A stretch of DNA of 64,000 bases from Ganoderma boninense (GCA_002900995.3 CM035311.1:3596001-3660000), one strand, 5' to 3'. Positions 45,408 to 56,917 are shown, numbered from the stretch's first letter. Notes: generated from the sequence alone by a model not told the origin. A program made the numbers and translations.

Positions 45408-46825
45408 TCAGAAACCCTCCTTCTTCTCAGCGGTCGTAAGGGCCGCGATCTTCTCCTCCATCACCTTGACCTGGGCCTGAAGAGCCGCTACTTCCGTAGT
45501 TGCAGTGGACGAGGAAGCGGCTTGCTGACTCTTCAGCCGCGGGCAGTCATACTTACGATGTCCGGGCTGGCCACAGATATGACAGTTTCCAGGGAACGGC
45601 TTCTTCCCGGTAGCGGCCGCCTTCTCCCCCTTCTTTTTCCATCCAAACGACTTCGGCCATTCTTCCTCTCTGGTGACGAGGGCCTGGTCGAGCGACAGCG
45701 CCACCTTCTGGATTTTGGTGAGGTCCGAGATGTCGTGGGCACTGGTGGCGAGGACGTCCCGGAGCCTGGGAGGCAGGCCCGAGCGGTAGCGTTCGCGTTT
45801 GTCCTCGTCGCCAAAGCCGGTTCGAGCCGCGGCTGCGTTAAACTGCGCCGTATACTCCTGGACGGTGCCGACCTTGCGGTATGCCTTGCAAAGCTTGACC
45901 AGTTCAGCGATGGCAGCCTCCTTGTCGTCGGCTGCGCAGAAGTGGTCCTTGAAGGCTGTGCTGAACGCGGCGTAGTTTGCCCAAGGACTAGTTCCACCAG
46001 CGAGCGTCACAATGTGGGGCCAGCCCAGGCTGCTGCTCCTTCCGTGAGCCTACTGAGGATGGTCATCCATACCACATCAGGTGGTGTGCTGACAGCCACC
46101 GCTGTGAGGGTGTTGAAGTAGATCTGGGCTGCAGACACAAAGCGGAGGCCATCCTGGGGGGATTTTCCATCATAGTCACGTGGGGCGATTTGGGAAAGGA
46201 GTTTGGAGGTGTCGAACGGTGGAGCAGGGGCAGGGGTAGTCATGGCGGGTGTGGACGCTCGACTGGGTGCAGCTGAGGGTTGTGGAGTGTTGAGGCTGAT
46301 GGTCTCTTGCTTGGGTTCCTTCTTTACTTCCGGCTTTTTCTCTGCCTTTGGGAGTTTAGAAGTTGAAGCAATGGGGGTTGCGGGAGTTGAGGTTCGTCGC
46401 TGTCCAAGACGCTCTGTGACGAGTTCGAGAGTCTTGTCGAGGATGGGAGACCCTGTCGATCGTGCAGGACTGGGGATTCGACTTTGGACACGACTCTGGG
46501 GTTGTGAGGTAGGGCGTGAGGCAGGGCGGGATGAGGGGTTCCTGGATGCGATGAGGGCGGCTTGGCGAGCTGGGGGTCGGCTTGGATCTCGAGGTGCAGG
46601 TGCTGGTGGGTTTGCGATCTTCGCACGGATTAGGACTTCCTGTTCTTTGGTGGTGAGGAGTCTAGGGGCGATGCCTTCGCGAGTTTCAAGAGTATCGTTG
46701 AATGTGTGTGATCGGTGGGGGCACGGTTGCTCCTCGCAGTAGTACCAAGCTTGCTTATCTTCGTCCCAGTACTCGTCCTGTACTGCAGTGGGGTGAAATA
46801 CGTGTCCCCAGGCTTGGCAAGCCAC
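45408..46825 (-). pseudogene. Ty3 gag with zinc knuckle; broken by a 1-nt frameshift
   Basis: The first frame, 46825-46007, starts MACQAWGHVFHPTAV, runs through a Pro/Ser-rich basic region, and ends VWMTILSRLTEGAAAWAGP at a stop. The second frame resumes at once with TLAGGTSPWANYAAF, then FKDHFCAADDKEAAI, typical Ty3 capsid sequence, and a CCHC knuckle (CHICGQPGHRKYDC), to 45408. One missing base in the C run of GGCCCCACATTG explains the break. Pol starts 68 nt further on. Confidence 0.88.
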
Positions 46826-47199
46826 GTTGAATCTCGCTTCCTTATCCTAGGAATGAAACGGCAGGTGCACGATCCAACACTGTCTGCTCAGCCTCCTCGG
46901 CCTATTGCTGTGTCTTAGCCCAAGGGACACGGGCCCAAGGGTGTTCTGCCTTGGCTTTGTTTCGCCGCCTTTCTCTAGCCTCCCACGCCGTGAGGCGGAC
47001 CACTTCTGTCAGTACCGGGGTCTCGTGTTAGGAGCTTTCCGCGTACTGTACCACTAAGAGTGGCAAGCCTCAGGTTGCGCCGAGACCACGTCCGATGGTG
47101 TGACTAGAGCGCGCACTACGCTAGGCCAACACAGAGGATCTAAGTGCGTACCGTACGAGAGGGAAAGAGTGTGGGTGGAGTACGCCGGTGCTCGTGTAG
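46826..47199 (-). other. 5' leader of the Ty3 element
   Basis: Untranslated leader between the PBS and the gag start. No gene is seen. Confidence 0.6.
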
Positions 47200-47210
47200 A
47201 GTTTCGACCT
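47200..47210 (-). promoter_or_regulatory. Self-priming primer binding site of the Ty3 element
   Basis: On the minus strand, two bases after the 5' LTR, lies AGGTCGAAACT. It is perfectly complementary to AGTTTCGACCT at 47397-47387 inside the same LTR. That site lies 35 nt downstream of a TATATAAGG (47432-47424), exactly where transcription should start. This is the self-priming arrangement known from Tf1. Confidence 0.85.
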
Positions 47211-47212
47211 AA

Positions 47213-47673
47213 TGTTATGACTGGCTATCGTGTAAGATCAGGGAGGAGGCTTACGAGACGAGCAAGGGCGTCGACGAGCACTTGTGCAGCGAGAGCGGAG
47301 CAGGGCTCGACAGTCAGGCTGGAGACAAGATGTATTGAGCGAGTAAGTAACGAGCGAGAATACAGCAAGGCTTACCTGGAGACAAGAGGTCGAAACTGAG
47401 GTCTCCAGGTAGCGAAGTACAGGCCTTATATACATGTAACGGACAATGGGAACCGGGGACAATAGGTAACTATGGACACGGGAACCAGTGGAAGAACAAT
47501 GGTATGTAGTACAATGACAAACGGGAACGATGGGTAACAGGAGTTATTGTACTGCGAGAACAAGGGACAGGTTTGCTAAACAACGGAGGACAATAAGGAC
47601 GACGCGGGAGGCAAACAGTCCAAAAAGGGAAAGAGAGACGCCGGGGTAGGCGCCGAGCGTGCCGTTCATGACA
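47213..47673 (-). repeat. 5' LTR of the Ty3 element
   Basis: 461 bp. The TATA box is at 47432-47424 (minus strand). The inferred transcript start at 47397 gives a U3 of about 276 bp and an R-U5 of about 185 bp. Confidence 0.93.
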
Positions 47674-47798
47674 CTGCGGAGATCGAGCGGGCAAAGGTGG
47701 CGCTCTGGGAGACGACGCTCGAGCACGGCGTGCTCGTGGGGCTGGGGCGGGAGTTAGAGAAGAGGAAAGAGAAAGAGAGCGAATCCCGGTGGGGATGA
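47674..47798 (+). pseudogene. Right part of the coding frame interrupted by the Ty3 element
   Basis: It resumes at the second CTGCG and reads EIERAKVALWETTLEHGVLV, then GLGRELEKRKEKESE, stopping at 47796-47798. See 41088-41146 for the left part. It is a helical, charged C-terminal segment; family not recognised. Confidence 0.45.
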
Positions 47799-48611
47799 GG
47801 GGGTCGCGGTTGAGCGTTCGGGTTCAAGAGGTAGGATGGGTTATTCTGGGGAAGTCCCGGTCTCCAGGCATTGGCATTGGCATTGGTGATGTAGCACACC
47901 CACTGCGCTAAGACGCGATCGAGATTACGGCGGAGACTCGGCCGAGGGATCCCGATCGTGAAGTTGAGGGTTCGCTAGGCAGAGAGTCGACATGCGAGGA
48001 GAGGTCATACGCGGGAGTGACGGTGTGCGGACAGATATTGGTGATGGGCGGGGCGGACACTCAACGCACGAGAGTAGCGGGGCGATGGTCGCGGTCGACG
48101 AGCCAGTACGTCAAGGGAAGATCGCAGGAATCGCTTTTTGCGAGCAACTAGGGGATAAATGCGGAGAGCCGGAGCAATCTGACACACTTACCGGTGCGCA
48201 CGTACCACGATCGCCGAGCTCCCCTAGTCCCGTATCCCCCCTCCTTCCAGCCACGGCCACTCCGCACCCACAAGTTCGGCAGTTCCAGTCGCCTTGGTTC
48301 GGCGAGGAAGGCGTTCGGCTGGGAGCGAAATCGATGGTGTGCGAGCCTCGGGAAAAGGATAGACAGAGTGGAGAGAGAGCGAGAACTCATAGGCGATGCA
48401 AGGAGGTCTGAGTTCTGAAGTGGCAGCCGGCGAGGACGAAGCGCATGTCGAACGACGGCGTCTCATCCTCGCAGCGCATCGAACTCTATTCTCGTTCAAC
48501 GGCATTCCGCCCTCAGCTTCTACAGCTCTTTTTTACCCCTCTCTACACCAGCACATCACAGTATCCTGCGTTATCTCCTCCTGCAACCCAAAGTGCAACT
48601 CACTCAACACA
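47799..48611. other. Intergenic, no confident gene
   Basis: Open frames on both strands (for example 47992-48411 plus) are Arg/Ser/Pro-rich and lack domains. The promoter of the small gene at 48612 should lie at the right end. Confidence 0.4.
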
Positions 48612-49144
48612 ATGGTCGTTATATTACCTCGCAACGTCTATAAGACTCTTGCTCCTGCGATCAAGGGGCATGTGGGAGTGGCCCGTGCAGTCAATTTTGC
48701 TGCGTATATAAAGGTCAGTGATTGCTTCATGTTTGTCTTACAGTGCTATTCGACGGCTCACATTGGCGATCACCTCATGGAGGTCTTCACTGGTTATTTC
48801 GAGTGCGACGTTGCCAAACGTCAGGGCAACCGCTACAAGGTGACACCCCCGCCTGAGGGACGCGGAGTTTGGTACTGGAATCAAGTTCCTTTCTTCATTC
48901 ACAAGGTACTGTTCCTTCTACGTTACATCTAATGTCGAACTCTTCTGATACACCTCCTCAGCCTGCCAATGGTGTGCTGGAAGGAAATAACCTGTACCAG
49001 TGCGTCCATATGGCACATTGAATTGCCAATACTCACATTTTAAACAGGCTGCAGAAAACTCTCAATGTCCAGTACGGTTGGACAAGGATACATTCACATG
49101 CAAAGGCAACCGTGGTTGACATAACGCACTATCGACTTTGTTAG
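48612..49144 (+). CDS. Small unknown protein (142 aa)
   Basis: Exons 48612-48905, 48962-48999 and 49048-49144 join in frame to 429 nt. A 30 nt GT-AG stretch at 48714-48743 could be spliced out but is a codon multiple and too short for a usual intron, so I keep it. The protein begins MVVILPRNVYKTLAPAIKGH and includes HIGDHLMEVFTGYFECDV, EGRGVWYWNQVPFF, and a tail with HSHAKATVVDITHY. There is no signal peptide or clear membrane helix and no recognised family. Two supported splice pairs and a clean stop argue for a real gene. It lies just before the scaffold gap. Confidence 0.55.
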
Positions 49145-49472
49145 CGACACCGGTCCTACGAATAGACCAAAAGCTTTTCTTGAATGTTTGCGTATACTTT
49201 CGAATAGGCACATAGATCATACAAATGTTCGAATGTTCCGCCTCGTTTATTTTGGTAATTGATNNNNNNNNNNNNNNNNNNNNNNNNNNNNNNNNNNNNN
49301 NNNNNNNNNNNNNNNNNNNNNNNNNNNNNNNNNNNNNNNNNNNNNNNNNNNNNNNNNNNNNNNCCCAGCATCTGCGGGAAAAATGGGGGACCGGAAGATC
49401 CAGCTCTGGTTGGGGTCGTTGATGGTTGTCGGAATAGAGACAGAACGGAGGTCAGGACGTGGCTTCAGCTGC
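49145..49472. other. Scaffold gap (100 N at 49264-49363) and flanks
   Basis: 100 undetermined bases, the conventional size for a gap of unknown length. The sequence on either side holds no gene. The palindrome starts about 110 bp after the gap. Confidence 0.9.
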
Positions 49473-52204
49473 TGTTGTGGTATTGATACATCATTTTACG
49501 GTTATCTCCCAGGAGCGTTTTACATCATATTACGGTTAAATGCATGATGTATCATAAGCCCCCGGGGCTTATGCCGGATTCTACCCAATTAGGCAAGGCC
49601 TCCTCCGGGGCCTCCAGGGAGAGCCCCCATGCTTATCTAAGCCCTCCCGGGCCTGCTGTGGCTGTACCCTTTTGCTACTCCCATCAATCCTTGCCTCCCG
49701 GGCCTGCTGTGGCTGTACCCTTCTGTTCCTGCCATCAATTCTGGCCCCCGGGGCCTACTGTGGCTGTGTCCCCTTGCTTCTCCCATCAATCCTGCCTTCC
49801 GGGATGCCTCCTCCCATCAAATATCAACCTCCCGGCTTCCCTGGCCCAATTAGGCAAGTGCCCAGTGCCTGGGAGGTGGGGGACCTTGTTCCCCTTGCTG
49901 TTAGGCCATTCCTGGGCCGTTTCCCTTCATTGTAGGTGCGTTCTGTTCGCATTTTAAAGGCGAACAAAATGTATATACTCAGTTACTACATAGTGGCCCC
50001 TACCCAGACCCATAGTGCCCCCTTAGGATCGACCTAGGGGGCACTGTTTGGTGAATATCTCTTCCGTTTCTTGGCCTTTTTGGGCGCATGAGGGCTCATT
50101 GGATTCGCATTTTTAATACGCACCTAACGAGCCCTCATTCGTCCAAATCCGTCCAGCGGTCGTCCCGGAGCAAATACCTTCTCCTCCTGGGGAGCAGGTA
50201 TCTGTATCTCAGCAACCCCTGGACCGTTTGCCTTGCTGTTTGCACTCACCTGTACATCTGTTGTACTGCATTTCATACAATGTATTCACTTGTACATTGA
50301 TAGCCAGCCCATCATGCAGGATGCCCATCAGTATGTAGCCTCTCCTACTTCGACGGCCCATATCTCCACAACGCATGGGCCGTTTTTTGTGCCCGTGGTA
50401 CGCCTGGAAAGCCCTTACTCATAGCTTTCTAACAAGCCCCTGAACGTCCCGAACGGACCACTGGTCGTCCCGGGAGGCTGACCCTCTCCTCCTACCTCCA
50501 TCTTATACTCATCCATCTATATCTCAGGCAGTTTCCCACCGTTTCCCCTCATCTCTTTTGCATCGTAGATGTGTATTTACCTGCTACCTGAATCCATGAT
50601 TATATTTGTTATCAGGCCAGTGGATCTATTTGGGCTCCCTTATCAGTATCCTCACAGTATACACCCTATGCCCCCCTTGGCCCACCATGGATAGGACATG
50701 TAATAGGTCGACTAAATAGAGCTAAATGAGGGCTATCCAACGCAACAAGAACCATGCAAAACGGTCAAGTATTGGCCTAGTTATGATGTTTTCAACTCCA
50801 GTAGACCCACTGTATAACAGTAAGACACTCCGGGCAAGTGTCTTAACCCGGAAGGCAGGGTCTTAAACCAGCTAACAGGAACTGTTCAAGCTATAAGTTG
50901 GCTTCCTCTCAACCGTTTTGCATGGTTCTTGTTGCGTTGGATAGCCCTCATTTAGCTCTATTTAGTCGACCTATTACATGTCCTATCCATGGTGGGCCAA
51001 GGGGGGCATAGGGTGTATACTGTGAGGATACTGATAAGGGAGCCCAAATAGATCCACTGGCCTGATAACAAATATAATCATGGATTCAGGTAGCAGGTAA
51101 ATACACATCTACGATGCAAAAGAGATGAGGGGAAACGGTGGGAAACTGCCTGAGATATAGATGGATGAGTATAAGATGGAGGTAGGAGGAGAGGGTCAGC
51201 CTCCCGGGACGACCAGTGGTCCGTTCGGGACGTTCAGGGGCTTGTTAGAAAGCTATGAGTAAGGGCTTTCCAGGCGTACCACGGGCACAAAAAACGGCCC
51301 ATGCGTTGTGGAGATATGGGCCGTCGAAGTAGGAGAGGCTACATACTGATGGGCATCCTGCATGATGGGCTGGCTATCAATGTACAAGTGAATACATTGT
51401 ATGAAATGCAGTACAACAGATGTACAGGTGAGTGCAAACAGCAAGGCAAACGGTCCAGGGGTTGCTGAGATACAGATACCTGCTCCCCAGGAGGAGAAGG
51501 TATTTGCTCCGGGACGACCGCTGGACGGATTTGGACGAATGAGGGCTCGTTAGGTGCGTATTAAAAATGCGAATCCAATGAGCCCTCATGCGCCCAAAAA
51601 GGCCAAGAAACGGAAGAGATATTCACCAAACAGTGCCCCCTAGGTCGATCCTAAGGGGGCACTATGGGTCTGGGTAGGGGCCACTATGTAGTAACTGAGT
51701 ATATACATTTTGTTCGCCTTTAAAATGCGAACAGAACGCACCTACAATGAAGGGAAACGGCCCAGGAATGGCCTAACAGCAAGGGGAACAAGGTCCCCCA
51801 CCTCCCAGGCACTGGGCACTTGCCTAATTGGGCCAGGGAAGCCGGGAGGTTGATATTTGATGGGAGGAGGCATCCCGGAAGGCAGGATTGATGGGAGAAG
51901 CAAGGGGACACAGCCACAGTAGGCCCCGGGGGCCAGAATTGATGGCAGGAACAGAAGGGTACAGCCACAGCAGGCCCGGGAGGCAAGGATTGATGGGAGT
52001 AGCAAAAGGGTACAGCCACAGCAGGCCCGGGAGGGCTTAGATAAGCATGGGGGCTCTCCCTGGAGGCCCCGGAGGAGGCCTTGCCTAATTGGGTAGAATC
52101 CGGCATAAGCCCCGGGGGCTTATGATACATCATGCATTTAACCGTAATATGATGTAAAACGCTCCTGGGAGATAACCGTAAAATGATGTATCAATACCAC
52201 AACA
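49473..52204. mobile_element. Giant palindromic (foldback) element 1
   Basis: The left arm 49473-50765 and right arm 50912-52204 (1293 bp each) are exact reverse complements wherever I checked, around a 146 bp spacer. The arms start TGTTGTGGTATTGATACATC. They contain nested short palindromes (ATAAGCCCCCGGGGCTTAT) and about 3.5 copies of a ~54 bp tandem repeat (GGCCTGCTGTGGCTGTACCC) at 49640-49820, mirrored at 51857-52037. The same 137-codon frame occurs on both arms but looks like low-complexity by-product. No transposase or other coding gene is present. No target duplication is evident. Confidence 0.85.
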
Positions 52205-55200
52205 TATGGTGGTGGCTTCTCGTGGGTGAGTAGGACGGCGAGGACGGCAAGGAAGACTTATGTGGCAGGGTACGACGAGAGGGGGATCAAGTCGATGGTA
52301 AAGGTGGAGAGCGGGTTATTGGTAATCCGATGACCAATGTTCCATGCCCTTCCATGTAAATCTCGTGATGGTGTGAATCGGCTCAACGGGCCACGTACGG
52401 CCGGTCAGTCGAACGAGCAAGTAAGTAGATCTACGTACCGGCGCCATGCCGGGAGGTCCTAACGCAGAGGTGCGACACGCCAATACGCAGATGTGGGACT
52501 TTGGTTGACTACCATGGCAATCTCGTCGTTAGCAGGGGTCAGGCGGTCAGGCGAGCTGGACGCCGGTGGCCATGGTCAGAAACCTGCCCGGTTGTAAGTA
52601 TCCAATCAACTTTCAGTTCTGTGCCGAGCTGGATGCCAGGAATCGAGAACAGTCTATTTGACATGTTACCGTTGACACGACAGGTTATCTAACCGGCGAT
52701 TTTACAGGACCTTTCGCTTCCGGTTAGTCAAACGGTGAACGTTTGAACCTGAGGCCCATGACGTTGGTCTCGATGTTGGTGCCGGCGTCGGATTGAAGGT
52801 GCATGGAATGTACATGGAATGGTTCTGCTCTCGTAGCGGCTCATCGCGAACGTTGGCACAGACAAACAAGTGGGACGGCCGAGAGCCCTTGCTCGCCCGG
52901 GTTCCTGCATACGTCGTTGTTAGTCAAGTAATTCACAAGTACGAAGGGTTATTATATGGTCAAGGTTGCTCATTACAAGCTATATGTGCAGGAATGTTGT
53001 CGGCGCGCATAGTGAATACCACGTTGGGTGTGAGGAAGGTGCCTTCGCTGACCCGGAATTGCCTTGTAAAACTTTGTAAGCAGGCCATGATGCTGAGATC
53101 ACAGTAGAGATCGCACGCACACAGTCGAGACGGGGATATGGAGGGCATTGATGTTAGCTATTGGACTGAGTATATTATTATACAAATGTAGGCATTGCGT
53201 AGGAAGTGGAGTCATACGACCGAGAATTAGCATGCATTTGTGTAAATAACCGAATTAGCTGGAGTCCATCCAAGCTGAATCAAGATACCCGGATAACTGG
53301 AGCATGGAAGTGAAGCTCGTTGCGGGTGTGCGAAAGAACCAGAACCTACGTCTTTACCGGTGTGCGAGGACAGGTGAGATGGGATGATAGCGCGGCAATC
53401 AGGGGCTCACCTCACGGCTGGTATGTTCTTGAGTGCTTGGTGCACGGCTTGTTGCATGAATATCACACAGTGGACAGACGTCAAGGATGAGAAGGAGGGC
53501 AATGACTTTATATTTAATAGAATGTAATTTACATGGGTTGCCAGTACATAGACATGTGTTCAGGGCACTGACAGTGAACTCCGTCATCGAAAAAGAAATA
53601 ACTTACCCTGTTTGCGATAGAAGGAGTCCCTCGCCGTCCGCCACCAGAGTGAATTTGAAGGATGGAAGGAACGGTCGGACAGCGACGATGAGGAGAATCA
53701 GTGAGGAGAATCAGCCGGGCTGCGCCCAAGCTGATCCTTCCAAGGATCTCCGGCAACAGCAGGGAGGCGGGAGGGCGGGGAGGACGTCCGGCTGTGGTCG
53801 GGGTATTTGCCGGTGTAAGGGGAGGGGACAGGAAGGCGAGAGAATGTTTGCGGGGAGTAAGTCGTGGGCGGGAGGTGTTGATGGTGGGAACGATGAAACG
53901 GGCAAGGTCAGCGCTCAGCGCTCAACGCCAGGCGGTGCATTGGTCATCCGATGACCAACGTTCCATGACCTTCCAGGCAAATGCCGTGGTGATTCAAGTC
54001 TCCGGACCGTCCGCAGCCGGTCATTAAAATGGGCTATTAGCCTGTGTCAGAAACGATTACCACATTAAATAAGGTGCGAGGAAGGTGTGAATAGCATAGT
54101 CGGGCCGTCCGCGGCCGGTGAATGAAATGAGCGACAGCGAATTTGGTTGTACTAGTATCTAATATCACCATACATGCTAACCCGTTATGAAACCAGCAGT
54201 AATCACCAGATTCACTTTGTAGAAACTCGGAGGTACGTATGTGGGTGGGCGAGCAATGAACACAGTGATTAAATAGGAATGACGGCCTGCAGATGCCATC
54301 GACGAATCCACGCCATATCGACTAACCTCTACAGGGACACGGGGATTGTGCGCCTACATGTGCGCGTGCCTGCTGGCGGATTCCGACAGAATCCGCCGGA
54401 ATCCGGCATACGACTGCCCCACGGTGCTGACATTCACGCTGCTTGCGATGTCGGGCTCTGCACTGTTTGAGTGCACGACCTCCATCCAGAGGGCCCTGGA
54501 TGGTTGTTGTTTATGATGATAGACGAGCACATGGGAGAACTGGACTCAAAGTCCAGGGGTCAGCATCAGGAACGGGATGCAAATTTCGACAGGAACGTAC
54601 CATGGCTCTGAACCGCGCACAAAGGTACCATCCTAAGCGCGAAACGACATTGCACAGGGCCGGTGGTGAGCGTTCCAAGGCCAAGTGCTTGATGCATAGT
54701 GTATGGATATTCGAATCATGCATGTCTACTCGCAATTTAAACCGCTGCGTGAATTTCCAGATGGTCAGCGAGACGTGTAGAAAGGACACGCACCGTTGAG
54801 AGCACACCCAGTCAGCTATGACCACTAGTTAGCCTAATCCTGTAGACCAATGCGGGTCAGCCAGCGGTCGGATGTGTCTAAAATGGCACATACATACGTC
54901 TAATCCCAAGCGAGGAAGTGAAAGTGGGGGGAAATCCTAATCCTCCGGCCAGGCCATGCACAGCAGTCGATTTTGATTTCCCTGCCGAAGACCGAGGAAC
55001 CCGACCGCTGGAAGCAAGACCCACGATGGCGGGACGGAAACCCGCATGCTAAGCACGAAACGCATCATCAGAGATCGTGCGATCCGCATTCTCCCACCCG
55101 CGGACGGCTCAAGTCTGGAGCTCGGGTGAATGACCTTGCAGACGAAGCAGCTGAGAGAGCCACGGACGGCTGTCGTCTATGCCGTCGTTGACATGGGTTT

Positions 55201-56592
55201 GCGGGGACGTAACAGCGGACTCCGACAGTCAGTGGCTGGCATAAAAATCAGGACTCAAGACGCACCTGGACTGTGAGCCGTGCAGACGGCATCCTAAGCG
55301 CGAAACAACGCTTCTGAGGGCCGCCGTGAGTACTGCCAGGCCAAGACGGCCGTGGTTCCTTCCACCATGAGTCCGAGACGGACTGGCCACTGTTGAGTTC
55401 AGCGGGACTCCTGGCACTGTAAAGCATGCAGCGCGATGTGACCGAGTTCTCCATGTGAGCGTTCAGGCCGAATAATGAAAACATGAGAAGGACGACGCAC
55501 AACTGAGATCATGTCCCTCGCAGCTGCCCTCACAAGCTGTCGTCAGGCTCGCCTCGGTGACGGCGCCGGCATTCCACGTTGGCGGACGGCACGACACTTG
55601 CATCAAGGGGAAATGTTCTGAACATCAGCAACATCGCCAAGCAGCCCATGGCCGAGTGCTCGCGTACCTATCCTGCGGCCGGTCAGGCATACGGCCGAAG
55701 TGGATCATTCGCACAATGGCCGTGATGCAATTCCTGAAGGCCGCGCATTGGCTTCAACTTCTACTGGCACCCTAAGCATGGAACAAAAAACAACGGGAGC
55801 GAAATACGTGCTGATGTACTCACTTTCAAAGCGAGCGAAACTCCTTCCGGCTCCTTGAACACACGGAGGCTCACGTCTGGTCATGTTCTGTGGCCTGAAT
55901 GCTGAAAAGGACATGACAGGAGATTGACGAACAACGACGAGGGCGAGTCTGCATCCTAAGCACGAAAAGCACAAGCAACCGATATGCACCACACACGCAT
56001 GCAACCATCGGGCTTTCGGACGGCTGTGGTGACAGTGAACAGGGATATCCACATCTGGAGTGCGAAAAGCGAGTGCGGCCGCCATGTAGCGTGAATCGCC
56101 GTGGCGCGGTCCGAGCTTGAAGCGGAACCGAACGAGTCTGAGCACGGAGACAACTCGGCGAGGACCTGAGGCCGCCGTACTATCGCACCACGCCCCGCTG
56201 CACTGTGTTCGACGGGTGGTTGTGTTTGCGACGGCACGGCCCGGGTCGGTCGTCATCTTGGCAGCTGCGGGCGTACGTACCGAGTGGCGGACAGGGTCCC
56301 ACAGGGCAACACTACCAGCCGAAATGGTCGATCAGCCAAGCAGAGCAACCGTGCCGTGAGAGCGCGATACACATACCGTTCTAGTCAGTGCCCTGACTGC
56401 GTTCCTCTCCCTGTCTGACGCAGCAGTGCTTTGTCCTCCGGATTCCAGGCGTCCGGGGATAGCGACCGACTGACGGGAGGGTGACAGAGGTCTGCCATCA
56501 ACGAGGCCCGTGGTGGTCCGTGCACATGGAGCTGTGAGACGCGAGACGGAAGCGGGGTATAAGACGAGATGGTGGGCAGACGGCGATGATAA
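52205..56592. other. Non-coding degenerate repeat field
   Basis: No gene could be supported. A ~55 bp segment (ATCCGATGACCAA, GTTCCATG, CCTTCCA) occurs at about 52320-52372 and again at 53941-53995. CGGCCGGTCA words recur (52398, 54015, 54113, 55677). CATCCTAAGCGCGAAA-type motifs occur at 54632, 55046, 55291, 55770 and 55951. It looks like old, decayed repeats of one family. Confidence 0.5.
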
Positions 56593-56811
56593 TGTTGGAG
56601 TTGAACGTTTACGTATGTTTGTTCCGTTTATGCTCTCATTTACTTACTCGTTAGTATGTGTATTAACACCGCTTTTATTACTCTTTACTATACGCCATGT
56701 GTACTGTACAATGCTCTTTGTCTGTTAACGCTGTACTTAATCTTGCGCTTCTCTTCCCTGAATCATCATCTGTGTTCCCATCATCTTCTTCCTCCCGCGT
56801 GAACTCTAACA
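56593..56811 (+). repeat. 5' LTR of the copia element
   Basis: 219 bp, starting TGTTGGAGTTGAACG and ending CTCTAACA. It is short, as is usual for fungal copia elements. Confidence 0.9.
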
Positions 56812-56828
56812 GGTTATGAGCCCTGCAG
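56812..56828 (+). promoter_or_regulatory. Copia primer binding site for half of initiator tRNA-Met
   Basis: GGTTATGAGCCCTGCAG directly follows the LTR. Its complement contains GGGCTCATAACC, the anticodon stem-loop of initiator tRNA-Met. This is the half-tRNA priming known for Drosophila copia and yeast Ty5. Confidence 0.8.
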
Positions 56829-56917
56829 TGCTCTAACCGGATCTACGCTTCACTGCAGGAACTCGCTCTCGCTTTCTCATTTAAATCTGTCTCGCTTATC
56901 TCGCTTGCCACTCGACA

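Larger units (their letters stand above)
41147..47673 (-). mobile_element. Ty3/Gypsy chromovirus-type LTR retrotransposon
   Basis: A complete element on the minus strand: 5' LTR 47673-47213, PBS, gag, pol with integrase and chromodomain, polypurine tract, and 3' LTR 41606-41147. It is flanked by the 5 bp duplication CTGCG (41142-41146 and 47674-47678). The two LTRs differ by about five substitutions and one 1-nt indel over 460 bp, so insertion is recent. Frameshifts in gag and in pol make this copy non-autonomous. Confidence 0.95.

Noticed and set aside
47992..48411. 139-codon plus-strand frame
   Set aside because: Low-complexity, no domain, and an equally long frame exists on the opposite strand.
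49544..52133. Identical 137-codon frames on opposite arms of the first palindrome
   Set aside because: Low-complexity Pro/Val repeats derived from a ~54 bp tandem repeat; no domain and no promoter evidence.
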